The position numbers and the translations under genes are program-made. The notes under the pieces were generated by a model, which was not told the origin of the DNA, did not search any database, and was given only the letters and a program-made list of their open reading frames with translations. From Aureimonas psammosilenae (lineage in GTDB: Bacteria > Pseudomonadota > Alphaproteobacteria > Rhizobiales > Rhizobiaceae): 42,952 bases of DNA. The stretch is from positions 1 through 42,952 of the forward strand of contig NZ_WEZG01000020.1 of the NCBI RefSeq assembly GCF_009176975.1. The letters are read 5' to 3'. Positions 7,140 through 16,600 of this stretch are shown here, piece by piece (the stretch's first letter is position 1; the number at the start of each line of letters is the position of its first letter).

Positions 7140-8077
7140 CAAAAGTCGATGTCGAGCTTCGGCTTCACCAGCTCCGGCTTGGCCTCCGCCTGGACGGGGG
7201 TGGGAGCGGGCTCGGCCTTCACGGGCTCGGGCTTCGCTTCCTTCGCCTGCTCTTCCGACGAGACGAGAGGGGCGCCGGTCGATCCGACTTCTTTCAGGAA
7301 TTTCGGGTCGGAATAGAGGGCGCGTTCCGCCTTCGCCTCCTCGACCGCGACGGGTTCCGCCACGACGGCCGCGACGGCCGGGGTTTCAGGGAGTCGCGTA
7401 TCGTTCCGCTCGACGGTCTCGGCGACGGGTTGCGTCCCTTTGAGAAGCTGATCCTCAAGAGCGGCCTGCTGGCGCCGGATGGACTCCTGGCGCTCGGCCT
7501 CCTTCTTCGCTTCCAAGTCCGCCCGCACCTGCTTGCGGTACGCTTCCTGCTGACCATCCCACGAATTCGCGTAGACGACGGCCTTCGCCTCGTCGGAATT
7601 CGGATCGAGGCGAGCAAGCTCGGCTTCGGAGATCGCCGAGAATTTGAGGTTGAGGTGCTTGGATTCCGTGCTCATCTTCCAATGGCACCGGTCCCACTCA
7701 ACCGCGCCTTTGATCCAGACGGGACCTTCCCTAGCTTCGAGGACGAGGACTTCGCCGACCGTCGTTCCCATGATCGAATAAATGGCGGGAACGCAACCGC
7801 TCTTGAAGACTCGGGCTTGGCCCGACCACTGGCCCGATCCCTTGGATGTCAACGAGGCCAGTTCGTCGCCGGCTTTCACACCGGCCTCTGCAAGGCTCGC
7901 CTTCGGCTCCGCGTAGACGATGCTAAGCGAATTATTTTGCAAGGTCGCCGTCATCCGACTTCCGTTGTGCAGAAGCGGAATGGCGATGTTAGGCGTCAAC
8001 GTGCCAGCCTGGGCCTCCCCGCCGGCGATGCCGGCGAGGAGGGCGGTGGCGAGGAGGAGGGTCTTGAAGGTCTTCAA
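7139..8077 (-). CDS. Exported protein with coiled-coil tail, mobility operon
   Basis: A 312-residue protein read from a TTG start that overlaps the stop codon of the preceding gene (TTGA). The TTG start gives a signal peptide (KTFKTLLLATALLAGIAGG...AQA). The mature N-terminal half contains a segment resembling a PDZ-like turn (SLAEAGVKAGDELASL) and two Cys (KSGCVPAIY, WDRCHWK). The second half is a charged coiled coil (YRKQVRADLEAKKEAERQ...) followed by a Pro/Glu/Lys-rich tail. No family recognised. It sits in the operon of the coupling protein, which suggests a periplasmic or envelope partner. Confidence 0.6.
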   Translation of the reverse strand: MKTFKTLLLATALLAGIAGGEAQAGTLTPNIAIPLLHNGSRMTATLQNNSLSIVYAEPKASLAEAGVKAGDELASLTSKGSGQWSGQARVFKSGCVPAIYSIMGTTVGEVLVLEAREGPVWIKGAVEWDRCHWKMSTESKHLNLKFSAISEAELARLDPNSDEAKAVVYANSWDGQQEAYRKQVRADLEAKKEAERQESIRRQQAALEDQLLKGTQPVAETVERNDTRLPETPAVAAVVAEPVAVEEAKAERALYSDPKFLKEVGSTGAPLVSSEEQAKEAKPEPVKAEPAPTPVQAEAKPELVKPKLDIDF

Positions 8078-9015
8078 CGGCTCATCCCCCGCTTCTTCTG
8101 GTCGTCCTGGCCGGGCATGGACGGCGTGACAGACGGTGTGGCCGGCTTGGCGGCCATCTGCTGCGCCGACTGCTGACGACGGGACATTTCCGCTTCCGAA
8201 ACCTGGGTGTTCTGGACGCGAGGCTTCGGCGTCCATGTCTGCCCGGCGGCTTCGGTCTTGTGTTTCTCGTGGGCTTCCTGCCGCGTGAAACGGGGGTTGT
8301 CCTTCGAGGAGCCGGGTCCCTGGGAAACGGAAGCGCCACCCTGGCCGCCCTGCTTCGGCCCGTCCTTCTTGGGCTCATATGCAGGGTCGCCCTTGGACGG
8401 ATCGTCGGTCTTGCGCGACTGGTCCGCCTTTGTGGCCTCGTCCGACCGCTGGAGGGTCTTGTAAGCCTCGATGCGCGCCTTCAAGCCCTCCTCGTTGATC
8501 CCGTTCTTCGAAAAGGGCGAAACGGTCGCCATCGTGTGCCGGGCGTCCTTCGTCTCCGTCTCGGACGGACGACGCTCGGCCTCCTGTTCCTGCTCTCGGT
8601 GAAGAGCCTGCTCGGGGCCTTGCTCGATCTCGCGACCGTCGATGACCTCCTTCGCCTCGTCGGCATAGGGGTTCTCGTTGAGGTCGGCCTGCGCCTCGTC
8701 GGCGCGCTGTTGCGCCTCCTGAGCGGCGACGAAGTGCTCGCGAGACTCACGGGTGAGCGAGGCCCGCTGATCGTCGGAACGGTTCTCCTGCGCCTTCTGC
8801 AAAGCGCGACCGGAGTTGCGTCCAGCCTCCTGACTTTCGCGGATCGCCTGCTCCTTGTCGGCCGTCCGATCCAGCGCCTCGCCGAGGCCGGGACGATCGG
8901 ATTCGCGAGCTTGCTCCGCGAGGTTGCGGATATGCTCCTGGCGTTCCCGGTGCTTGGCGAGATCGGCCCGAGGGTCGAACTCCGGAGGGGTAATCGTCGC
9001 GATAGGGATACGCAT
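8074..9015 (-). CDS. Highly charged, probably disordered protein of the mobility operon
   Basis: A 313-residue protein with no signal peptide or membrane segment, dominated by Glu, Arg, Gln, Lys and Asp. Long helical stretches (EALDRTADKEQAIRESQEAG and following) predict coiled coil, then a Lys/Gly/Pro-rich low-complexity C-terminus. Its ATG directly follows the stop codon of the coupling-protein gene (TAAATG). It may be a cytoplasmic adaptor between relaxosome and coupling protein, but this rests only on position and composition. Confidence 0.55.
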   Translation of the reverse strand: MRIPIATITPPEFDPRADLAKHRERQEHIRNLAEQARESDRPGLGEALDRTADKEQAIRESQEAGRNSGRALQKAQENRSDDQRASLTRESREHFVAAQEAQQRADEAQADLNENPYADEAKEVIDGREIEQGPEQALHREQEQEAERRPSETETKDARHTMATVSPFSKNGINEEGLKARIEAYKTLQRSDEATKADQSRKTDDPSKGDPAYEPKKDGPKQGGQGGASVSQGPGSSKDNPRFTRQEAHEKHKTEAAGQTWTPKPRVQNTQVSEAEMSRRQQSAQQMAAKPATPSVTPSMPGQDDQKKRGMSR

Positions 9016-11640
9016 TTACAAGCTCCTCATGTCGATGATGTCGGCCCGATCAAGTCCCGCCCGGTATATCATGGCGAAAGCAAATCCCTGGCCGTGCCGA
9101 AGTTCATCATGCCTTATCTTGGGTTGCCAAGACAGTCCCGACGTAAGAACTTCCTTATTTTTGTCTTCATATCTCCAGTTAGCTTGTTGCATTGTTGCAA
9201 GTCTGCTTTCGGGAGAGTTGGAAGACCTTGCAATAAACCTAGTATCGAGGCCGATCGCCGCTTCCATGGCGGGGTCCGAGAGGCTGAAGCCGGTGGGGAC
9301 CGGGAACGCCGCCTGAACATCGGCGGGACGAACCGGCATGGCTTGCTCGCGCTCCGCCTGGGTCGCGTAGAAGGTTGAATCCGGCTCCCAACCCTGAGGA
9401 AGGTCGCCCGCCAACTTCCGCACGAAGTCGATGGTCTCGACCTCGCCCGTGCTCATGACGATCTTGTTGCGGAAGAGGTTCAGCAAGTTGGCCGTAGCTT
9501 CCTTGCCAATGTTCTGGTTGAGTGCCGCGACGGACTGCGTGGCTCCCAAGAAGAACACACCGGTTTCGCGAGCAACGTTCCAAAAGTCGAGGTCCGAATT
9601 CTGCCCGGCGGTGGCGAGCATCTGATATTCGTCCGCGACGAGGGCCACGGTGGTATTTCGGCAAAGCTCCGGGGCTTTGATGAGACGCCGCTTCGCGAGA
9701 ACGAAAAGACGCTGCTTGAGCCACGTCGCAACGATCCGCCCGGCTTGTCCGAATTCGCTCTCACCGATGGCAACGAGAACGATCCCGCCGTTGAGGGCGA
9801 AATCCACGTCGATCTCGTTGCCCGTGATGGTGCCACGGGCGAAACGCTCGGTGAGAGTGCCGGCGCCGACGAGCTTGCCGAGGACCGCCGAAACGTTCGC
9901 GACGATCGAGGACCGCGTGTCGTCCGCCATGGCGGCGAAGGACTGACGAAGCCAGAGCGCCGATTCATAGGCGAGGGCGACATGATCGAAGAGGTGCCGA
10001 TTTTCCGTCTTGAGACGGGCAAGGTCGCCGTTCAAGGCAACGACACGCTCGGCAAGCTCCTTCTGCACCGTCGCGTCCGTCGCGATCACGAGAAGGCTCG
10101 CGAGGCTGTAGAGGCGCGACGACCGCTCTTTCATCGTCTCCGGATCGAACTCCAATGCCTCCGCGACCGTCGCGACATGAAGGATCAGGAGAGATGCCAT
10201 TTCGAGCCAGAATTCCTCGCCCGATCCGGCGTTCTGGCTGGCGATGGATCGGAAGGTGGAGGAAACTTCCAGGGGCGACATGCCGGCGAGAAGATCGACG
10301 CCGTACATATCGTCCTCAGTCCCGATGACGCGAACGTCGTCACGGTGCGCGACCATCGGCAAGAGGTCCTTGTAGAGGGAGCCCTTGCCGTCCGTCACAT
10401 AAGCTCCGAGGCGGTGGGTCTCGCCCCACGCCGCACCCATGATCCGCCCGAATAGAGGCTTCAGCACGTCACGGGTCTTACCGGCGCCAGTGTCGCCGAG
10501 AACGAGGGTATGGACGCGGATCGATTCACCGTCGAAAGCCACCATCTGCCCATTAAGGGGGGCCTTCATATCGCCCCTCGCCCTGGTCGTGCCGGTGGCG
10601 ACACCGACAGGGATTAGGGGAAGGGAGGAGAGGCGACCGCAAGCGTCCTCGACCTGACGGGCATGGGCTCGATATTCGGTCTCCCGAACCCCGGCCTTCG
10701 CCTTCCAAAGAAGCAAGGCGTCACGGGTCGCGATGGTCAAAGGCTTGCCGGTCTCGGCCGCCCAACGGCTCAACGTCGTTTGAAAGCCGATCGACCACGC
10801 CGCATAGAATGCGGTCACGAAGACGACGGCGACGGCGAGGAAGAGGCCGATCATGCCGGGAATGGCGGCGACAAGCTGGATCGCGGCGGCGAGGTAGAAC
10901 CAGACGAAAGGCATCCAGGCGCCGATTTCACCAGCCCATGCCGGATACCGAAGGCCATAGAAGATGCGAAGGCCGTCACCTCCTCCACCGCCACCACTCA
11001 TCGGCATCGAGCCCATGCCGAGCAGAGACGGAAGGAAGCTGCCGAGCGATCCCATGGCGAGCATGGGGCCAAGCCATGCCGTGAGGTACGACAAGAGGAA
11101 CGCCGCCGCGATGCAGCGCTGAAGCGCATAGGGATGACGACCACCGATGAAACGATAGGCCATGAACAGGCCGTAGCCGGTCACGACGCCACCGACGAGG
11201 AAGGAAGCAAGGGCACCGATCTTGACGGCGAGCGGTGTCTCGGAGCCGAAGATTTCGGACAGCGGACCCATCCCGAAGGGAAGCACCTGAAGCCAAAGGA
11301 TCGTGAGGATGAGGGTCGCCGTGCCGGCGATCGTCGCGGCCATGTGCCCGCTCTCGCGGCAAGCCTTCTCCACGATCTCCGGGGAGAGATGGTTCCAGGT
11401 GAGGTGTCCCACGTCGCGACCACCGAGAAGACGGCCGTCCCAGACGACGCCACGGCGCACGTCCACCGGAGTGTCACGGTAGAGGGTCGGATAGCGGTCC
11501 TCCGGCCACTGCTGACGAGCGGCAGCCTCACGGTCGCCCTTTGCGAGGGTGGACTTGAAGTCGTCGCCTTCGGTGAGGTCGCGCATGAAAGCGGCGGTGC
11601 GGCGGTCAACGAGACGGCGCATGAAGGGAAGCAACATCAT
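9016..11640 (-). CDS. Type IV coupling protein (VirD4/TraD/TrwB family)
   Basis: An 874-residue membrane ATPase that would bring the relaxase-DNA complex to a type IV secretion channel. Four to five membrane segments occur between residues about 103 and 282, with a Gly-rich loop near 216-221. The ATPase domain has Walker A GDTGAGKT (382-389) and Walker B ALVADEYQ (Asp-Glu 670-671), followed by the family motif FFLGATQSVAALNQ. AGGAGTAAGAGC precedes the first ATG. The membrane part is longer than in TrwB, which places it nearer the TraD/DotL-like members. No mating-pair formation genes accompany it. Confidence 0.85.
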   Translation of the reverse strand: MMLLPFMRRLVDRRTAAFMRDLTEGDDFKSTLAKGDREAAARQQWPEDRYPTLYRDTPVDVRRGVVWDGRLLGGRDVGHLTWNHLSPEIVEKACRESGHMAATIAGTATLILTILWLQVLPFGMGPLSEIFGSETPLAVKIGALASFLVGGVVTGYGLFMAYRFIGGRHPYALQRCIAAAFLLSYLTAWLGPMLAMGSLGSFLPSLLGMGSMPMSGGGGGGDGLRIFYGLRYPAWAGEIGAWMPFVWFYLAAAIQLVAAIPGMIGLFLAVAVVFVTAFYAAWSIGFQTTLSRWAAETGKPLTIATRDALLLWKAKAGVRETEYRAHARQVEDACGRLSSLPLIPVGVATGTTRARGDMKAPLNGQMVAFDGESIRVHTLVLGDTGAGKTRDVLKPLFGRIMGAAWGETHRLGAYVTDGKGSLYKDLLPMVAHRDDVRVIGTEDDMYGVDLLAGMSPLEVSSTFRSIASQNAGSGEEFWLEMASLLILHVATVAEALEFDPETMKERSSRLYSLASLLVIATDATVQKELAERVVALNGDLARLKTENRHLFDHVALAYESALWLRQSFAAMADDTRSSIVANVSAVLGKLVGAGTLTERFARGTITGNEIDVDFALNGGIVLVAIGESEFGQAGRIVATWLKQRLFVLAKRRLIKAPELCRNTTVALVADEYQMLATAGQNSDLDFWNVARETGVFFLGATQSVAALNQNIGKEATANLLNLFRNKIVMSTGEVETIDFVRKLAGDLPQGWEPDSTFYATQAEREQAMPVRPADVQAAFPVPTGFSLSDPAMEAAIGLDTRFIARSSNSPESRLATMQQANWRYEDKNKEVLTSGLSWQPKIRHDELRHGQGFAFAMIYRAGLDRADIIDMRSL

Positions 11641-11644
11641 GCTC

Positions 11645-12388
11645 TTACTCCTGGCCTGCGAGGGTTGCGGAAGGGGAGGAACCGGGCCGGAAACCCTGGA
11701 TGCGCTGCTCGAAAGTCATGCCCTCGGGCTTCTCGGTGCAGCCCTCGACGGCAACCCCTTTGAGAACCGCGCAACGGCCCCCACGGCCGACGATGGCCCA
11801 CGACAGAACGCCGTCCACGTAGCCGATCACGTCCACGACGCCGGCACCCTCGGCCACGGCGACGTTACCGGTCGCGAGACGGTCCATCGCCGCCGCTTCG
11901 AAAACCTTGTTCGGACGTGTGATGCGCGGCGCCGGCTGGATCGCGGCCACGTCTTCCCACGCCTTCACGTCGGGTCCGTGCTTCGCCACGTCGGACCTGA
12001 CGGCCGCGAGGAGGTCGCTCCACGCCTTGCCGGACATGCCGGCTTGCACGGGGAGGTCCGCAATCCACTTCATGCGGTAGCTCGCGGCGGTGCCGTCCGG
12101 CATCGTTACGTAGGTGTCCGGGTTGCTCTGAAGGAAGGCGGCAAGGGCGCCGAAGGGAACCCGGATTTGAACGATCGACGGCCCCATGAGGGCGACGAGG
12201 AGGAAGGCTCCGGCGGCGAGCCAGCCCTTCACGAGACGCGGCTTCGACCGCTCGTCCAGGCGGGCGCGGAGAACGTGGCCGGGGGAAACAAGGGTTTCCC
12301 ACTCCTGCGGCAGGACGGAACGGGCGAGGATGGGGGCGGGAACCGCTTCCGCGTCCAGCGGCGGCGGCGTGGCGACGTGTACGGTCAC
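11645..12388 (-). CDS. Single-pass membrane protein of the mobility operon
   Basis: A 247-residue protein from a GTG start that overlaps the stop of the RHH gene (GTGA). A cytoplasmic N-terminus of about 55 residues precedes one membrane helix (WLAAGAFLLVALMGPSIV, about 56-75). The rest is probably periplasmic, with two Cys near the C-terminus (GGRCAVLKG, EGCTEKPEG). No family recognised. Its position just before the coupling protein is like that of small membrane partners of coupling proteins in other transfer operons, but no homology is seen. Confidence 0.6.
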   Translation of the reverse strand: MTVHVATPPPLDAEAVPAPILARSVLPQEWETLVSPGHVLRARLDERSKPRLVKGWLAAGAFLLVALMGPSIVQIRVPFGALAAFLQSNPDTYVTMPDGTAASYRMKWIADLPVQAGMSGKAWSDLLAAVRSDVAKHGPDVKAWEDVAAIQPAPRITRPNKVFEAAAMDRLATGNVAVAEGAGVVDVIGYVDGVLSWAIVGRGGRCAVLKGVAVEGCTEKPEGMTFEQRIQGFRPGSSPSATLAGQE

Positions 12389-12600
12389 TGCGTACCTTTC
12401 TCAGATGAGTTGATTTCTTTTTCGAGGGCGGGGGTCGCCTCGGCGACGATCTCCCGCAGGACTTCAGACACGCTGGCTTTGACCATCTGACCTCGCAAAG
12501 TGCGGGTGAGAGCGACCGTTTTCAGGAGTTCCCATTGCTCTGCGGGAAGCACGACGGCGGAAGTCTTGTTGGTTCGAGGTGCCATTATAAGCGTATCCAT
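12385..12600 (-). CDS. Ribbon-helix-helix DNA-binding protein
   Basis: About 71 residues. The pattern NKTSAVVLPAEQWELLKTVA (beta strand then helix) followed by KASVSEVLREIVAEA is that of a MetJ/Arc-type ribbon-helix-helix protein. It is the first gene of the coupling-protein operon and overlaps the next gene by GTGA. The start is uncertain: ATG at 12600 and 12585 both lack a clear ribosome site, while an ATG at 12627 would place the operator-like repeats inside the gene. Three TGATGAC repeats directly upstream suggest autoregulation. It may also act as a relaxosome accessory factor. Confidence 0.65.
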   Translation of the reverse strand: MDTLIMAPRTNKTSAVVLPAEQWELLKTVALTRTLRGQMVKASVSEVLREIVAEATPALEKEINSSEKGTQ

Positions 12601-12610
12601 ACGTGTATAT

Positions 12611-12633
12611 TGATGACGTGATGACATGATGAC
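12611..12633. promoter_or_regulatory. Three TGATGAC repeats, 8-bp period
   Basis: TGATGAC occurs at 12611-12617, 12619-12625 and 12627-12633, each one base apart. RHH regulators such as the plasmid omega repressor bind tandem heptads, so this is a plausible operator for the RHH protein encoded just downstream. Further TGATGA-type repeats lie at 12661-12682. The same 8-bp spacing recurs at 25527-25541, 27889-27903 and 33374-33388. Confidence 0.55.
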
Positions 12634-12814
12634 AAGCGAAGCTTGGCAACGTCATTGCTGGATCATCACCTTGATGATGATGAGTTGAAGCAAAGTCTAA
12701 GGAGAGGGTGAATCTGTAGTATCTTGAGATAGTTAAAGGGGTCGCCTCGCGTCCCACGCGACCGTCCCGGCGACGGGTTACGGAGTCTCACCCCAAGCGT
12801 CAGGGCTTTGGTTT
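12634..12814. other. Divergent intergenic region
   Basis: No gene is seen between the mobility operon and the gene at 12815. A TTGTCA element overlaps the heptads on the minus strand, and GGTCGC/GCGACC forms a short inverted repeat near 12741-12763. Promoters in both directions are expected here. Confidence 0.35.
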
Positions 12815-13414
12815 ATGTCTGAAACGAAACTCAGGATCGCCCGTGCGCAACTCGGAACCGCCATGTCCTTATTCATCCGGGACAAGGACCCGTGGTCCGT
12901 TCAAGCTCTCGCGTGTGGCGGTAGCGAGGTCATCGAGGGGCTGGCTGAGCAAGCCAAGCTTCCCACCCTTTCGACGCATATCCTCAACACGTTCGGCCAC
13001 ATCGATCTTCGAGGAATTCGGAAGATCAGGAACCAATATTGGAATGCGATAAAACACTTCTCCGGCACCGACAGAAAGACGGCGAGAGACGACGAGGAGC
13101 TATTGTCGGATTTCAGCGACAGGACGAACGACGGCGTTCTATTCAACGGGTGGCTGGACTATCTACTTCTGACGAAGCGGCTTCCGGTCGAAGTCCAGGT
13201 GTTTCAGGTGTGGTGGTATGCGACCAATGAAGACCGGCTAAGCCCCTCAGCCGATCGGACGCCCCACCGGACCTTGTTTCCGAACATCGAGCGCGACGAT
13301 CGGCGGGAGCAAAAACGACGGCTTCGGCGGGTGGCGGAAAAATACGCCCGCAATCCCGCGATCCTGGCCGATCCGAGGACGGAGCCGGGACCGCTAGTCA
13401 TGCGGAGTTGGTGA
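12815..13414 (+). CDS. Conserved hypothetical protein
   Basis: A 199-residue soluble protein without signal peptide or membrane segment. It begins LRIARAQLGTAMSLFI and contains GGSEVIEGLA, IRKIRNQYWNAIKHF, DDEELLSDFSDRTNDG and EVQVFQVWW. This order of blocks matches, as far as I recall, a hypothetical family common in alphaproteobacteria whose function is not established. The conserved NQYWNAxKH and DDEELL...RxND segments could be catalytic or binding residues. It is alone on this strand between two minus-strand operons. Confidence 0.6.
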   Translation: MSETKLRIARAQLGTAMSLFIRDKDPWSVQALACGGSEVIEGLAEQAKLPTLSTHILNTFGHIDLRGIRKIRNQYWNAIKHFSGTDRKTARDDEELLSDFSDRTNDGVLFNGWLDYLLLTKRLPVEVQVFQVWWYATNEDRLSPSADRTPHRTLFPNIERDDRREQKRRLRRVAEKYARNPAILADPRTEPGPLVMRSW

Positions 13415-13438
13415 CGCCTCCGGGTTCGTTACGGCGAG

Positions 13439-13460
13439 AAAAAAGGGCCTTGCGGCCCTT
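13439..13460 (-). terminator. Terminator of the relaxase operon
   Basis: Stem AAGGGCC/GGCCCTT with loop TTGC; on the minus strand it is followed by TTTTTT. The same hairpin plus flanking sequence recurs at 30372-30390. Confidence 0.75.
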
Positions 13461-13495
13461 CCTTCCTTCCCAAACCCTTCCCCCTATTCCCTCCC
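13461..13495 (-). repeat. Purine-rich G-run repeat next to the terminator
   Basis: On the minus strand GGGAATAGGGGGAAGGG is followed by TTTGGG, four runs of at least three G within 23 bases, which fits the G-quadruplex pattern. Nearly the same sequence, again beside an AAGGGCC hairpin, lies at 30391-30424, and a third copy without the hairpin at 4735-4756. All share the plasmid-wide AGGGARTAGGG core. Confidence 0.55.
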
Positions 13496-13679
13496 TCCCG
13501 AAGGGAGCGGCGGTGCCTTTCTGACGATGCAGAGCACCGGAGCGGGGTCATCCTGACAACGCGGGAGTTCTCGGATGCGAGACGGGTTCTCGGGGTTGCC
13601 GCAGGAGCGCCCTTGCGCGGGACCGACAGCGCCCCGCGAGCATTCCATCCATGCCGTCGAAGACGGCGCACCGCCACTT

Positions 13680-16600
13680 TCATCGCATCCGGGGACCGGA
13701 CGGGACGGACGGGACCGGGGCAGTCGCGGCCCGTTCCGCCGCGAGGCGACGACGCTCTTCCTCGGCGGCTCGGCGTTCGATCTCGATCCGCTCGGCCTCG
13801 ACCTGGGCCGCCCTGGCGGCCTTGGCCGCCTTCTCCTGCTCGGCAGTCGCACCACGGATCGCGCCGTTCCAGTCCTTGAACTGCGCCTCCGGTGGTCTGT
13901 CCTTGACGACGGCACCGACATGACCCCGGCGAATGGCCTCGCGGACCTGGTTCGCGAACTCCTGGCCTTTACCGTCGTTGTCGAGCCCGACGTGCCATTC
14001 GGCCTCGGGGTTGCGACGTGCGATCTCGGCGACGGCATCGAGGGCGCGACGACCGGGCGTCCCGTCCGGCGCGACAAGCATGGCCCCATCGGGCGCGTCG
14101 TCATGCTGATAGAGCGAGAGGGTGTCGATGGCGGATTCCGTTACATAGATGCGCTTGGGCGACCGGTCGCCTGCCATGAAAAGGGTCGGTGTCCCACCCG
14201 AAGCGTTGGCGCGGAAGCTGTCCACCTTGCCGATCGGCGGGGCGCCGCGTCGAACGTAATTCACCAATTCGCCGTCCGGGTTCCGGTGCGCGAAGGCGGC
14301 ACCGAAGCGGTTCGACGCCTTCTCGCCGGTCCAGTCCGCTTTGATGTCGGATCGGAACCGCTCCACGATCTCGCGACGGATACCGCGTTCCTCGGTAAGG
14401 AATTTGGGGACGCCGGCAGAAGGAAGCTTCATCCATCCCGCCCGAACCTTCTCGGGCGCGGTGGCATCTTCAAGCGGCTTCTGCTCCCGCACGATCGGAA
14501 GCGCCGTCGCGCTCGGGCTCCACGTCTTGAGACGGTCGCGCAGCCAGTGAAGAGTCTCACCGTAAGACCCGCCCTTCACATGCTGCACCAAGTCCCAAAT
14601 CACGCCTTTGCGGCTGGTATCGTTCGAGACGGTCCACGCCCAAAGATTGCCCTTCTGCGTTATGCCGACCTTCTCGCCGTCCTTCCCACCGAAGCGGACG
14701 GCACCGCCGCCGCTCCACCGTTCGACAAGCTGGCCGCCGAGGTGATCCACCGCGAAGGCGAGGAGGTCCGTCCGAACCATCTGGTTTCGCTCGTCGTCGG
14801 TGACGCGGCTCCGGGGCTCCGACTTCACCGGAACGGGATAGCGGGTCTTGGCCGTCTCACGCTTCGCCATGCGCTCGGCAAGCTTCGTCACGGGAGAGGC
14901 CGAAACGGTGGGCTGCATCGAGGGAGTAGGGAGACGAGGACGCCGGCCCGCCAAGGTCGCATCCTTGAAGACCGTCGCGCTCTGGACAGGGGGTCGCGTC
15001 TCGTTCCGGGGGACCGTCACGACGACGGGTGCCGGGGTATCGAGAATGACGTGCATCGGCAGGAAATCCGTCGCGTTCTGTTTGAGGTCCGCTTTCATGC
15101 TCTCCTCGAACAGGCGCCTTTTGATCTCCTCGGCCGTGACCTCGACCGGGGCGCGGTCGTCCTCCTCCTCGGGAAGGACCGTCCCGCCGCCCTTCGTCTG
15201 GCGGATCGTCGCGCCACCCTTGGCCGCGATCTCATCCACGATTCGGCCACCGTCGGCGAATGTCTTCACGGCGTTGCGGTGGCGGGTCATGGCAACGTAG
15301 GTGCTTTCCTGTCCCATGCCGCGCACGTTCAGGACATAGGCTTCATCGACCGTCACGCCCTGCGAGGCGTGGACCGTCATAGCCGAAGCGTGTTGCAGCC
15401 TGGGCGCCTGGGGCTCGCCCTCTTCACGGCGGCCGACAAGCTCCCTCCACCGCACCTCGATCGGATCGGCCGACTTGGCGAAGGCGAGACGAAGCGTCGG
15501 GTTCTCCGGATCGCCGGAGATCCCCACGACGCGGGCGAGGTCCGAATTGCGGATCGTCATGCCGCGAAGCTCGACGGTCTCGCCGAATATCACCTCGTCG
15601 CCCGCCGCGAGGTCGATCGCCTGGGCGTCGTCGCCGCCGCGAGGGATCGCGGGAAGCGTCCAGTCCGTCGCCTCGATCCAGCCAGCGGCCTTGCCGGCGG
15701 CCCTGATCTGCTCGTTCAACGACCGAACGTCCACGTTCCAGGAAGAGAGGACGCAGCGGGCCGCCTCGGGCCGCTCCATGCGGTCCCTTGAATACGAGTC
15801 CACAAGGGCGCGGATGGCCTCTTCCCGGTCGTCGGCGACGGTCACGGCCCCCGCCTTGTCGTAGGCTTCGAGTGCCCGAACGGTCTCGCCATCCGCGAAG
15901 TCCTGCGAGGCGGCCTTCTGCCACTCGGATTTCTGACGGGTGATCTCGGTCATTCGGGACGATCCGACGACGCGGGAAATGGCCTTCAAGGGGGCGCCTG
16001 CGACGACGGGTTGGAGCTGGCGCGTGTCGCCGGACGCGATCAACTTCGCCCCGACCGCTGACGTGGCGGCGACGAGGGCGGCCATGTCCTCGGTGCCGAC
16101 CATGCCGGCCTCATCGAGGATGACCACGGATTTCTCGGTAAGCTTCACCTTTCCATCCGCGATCTGGCGGACGAAACCCTGGACGGCCTTCGCGTAGGCG
16201 TCGGCGGTCTGCGTGTCGGACCTGACGACCTCCGTCGCCTTCCACGACGGCGCCACCGTCCAAACCTCGAGCCCGCATTCTCGGGCGACCTCGGCGACCG
16301 CGCCGAGGGAAAAAGACTTGCCGGAGCCGGCGGACCCTTCCACCACGGACACGCCGTCCTTGTTGAGGGCATGAAGGATCGCGGCGGCCTGATCCTCGCG
16401 GATCGTCGGACGACGGGCAATTGCGGCTCTAACAGCCGCCTCGGGGACGAATTCGCGCTCGCCCTGGCGGGCCTTCACCGTTTGAAGCATAGCCTTTTCT
16501 GCGGCGATGATCTCGGCCGTCGAATAGATCGGGCGACCGTCAAGCTCGCCGATCTGGACGAGGAGCCCGGACGCCTTCAGGCGGTCCACGGCGGCAAGGG

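Noticed and set aside
8260-9378. Leucine-rich plus-strand frame that looks like a membrane protein
   Set aside because: It is the antisense of two minus-strand genes of the coupling-protein operon; no ribosome site.
13484-13648. 54-codon minus-strand frame with four Cys after the relaxase gene
   Set aside because: Weak ribosome site, no conserved pattern, and it ends inside the repeated G-rich unit; not supported as a gene.
13575-15791. Long plus-strand open frame (over 700 codons) opposite the relaxase gene
   Set aside because: GC-rich shadow; the relaxase on the other strand has clear catalytic motifs over the same DNA.
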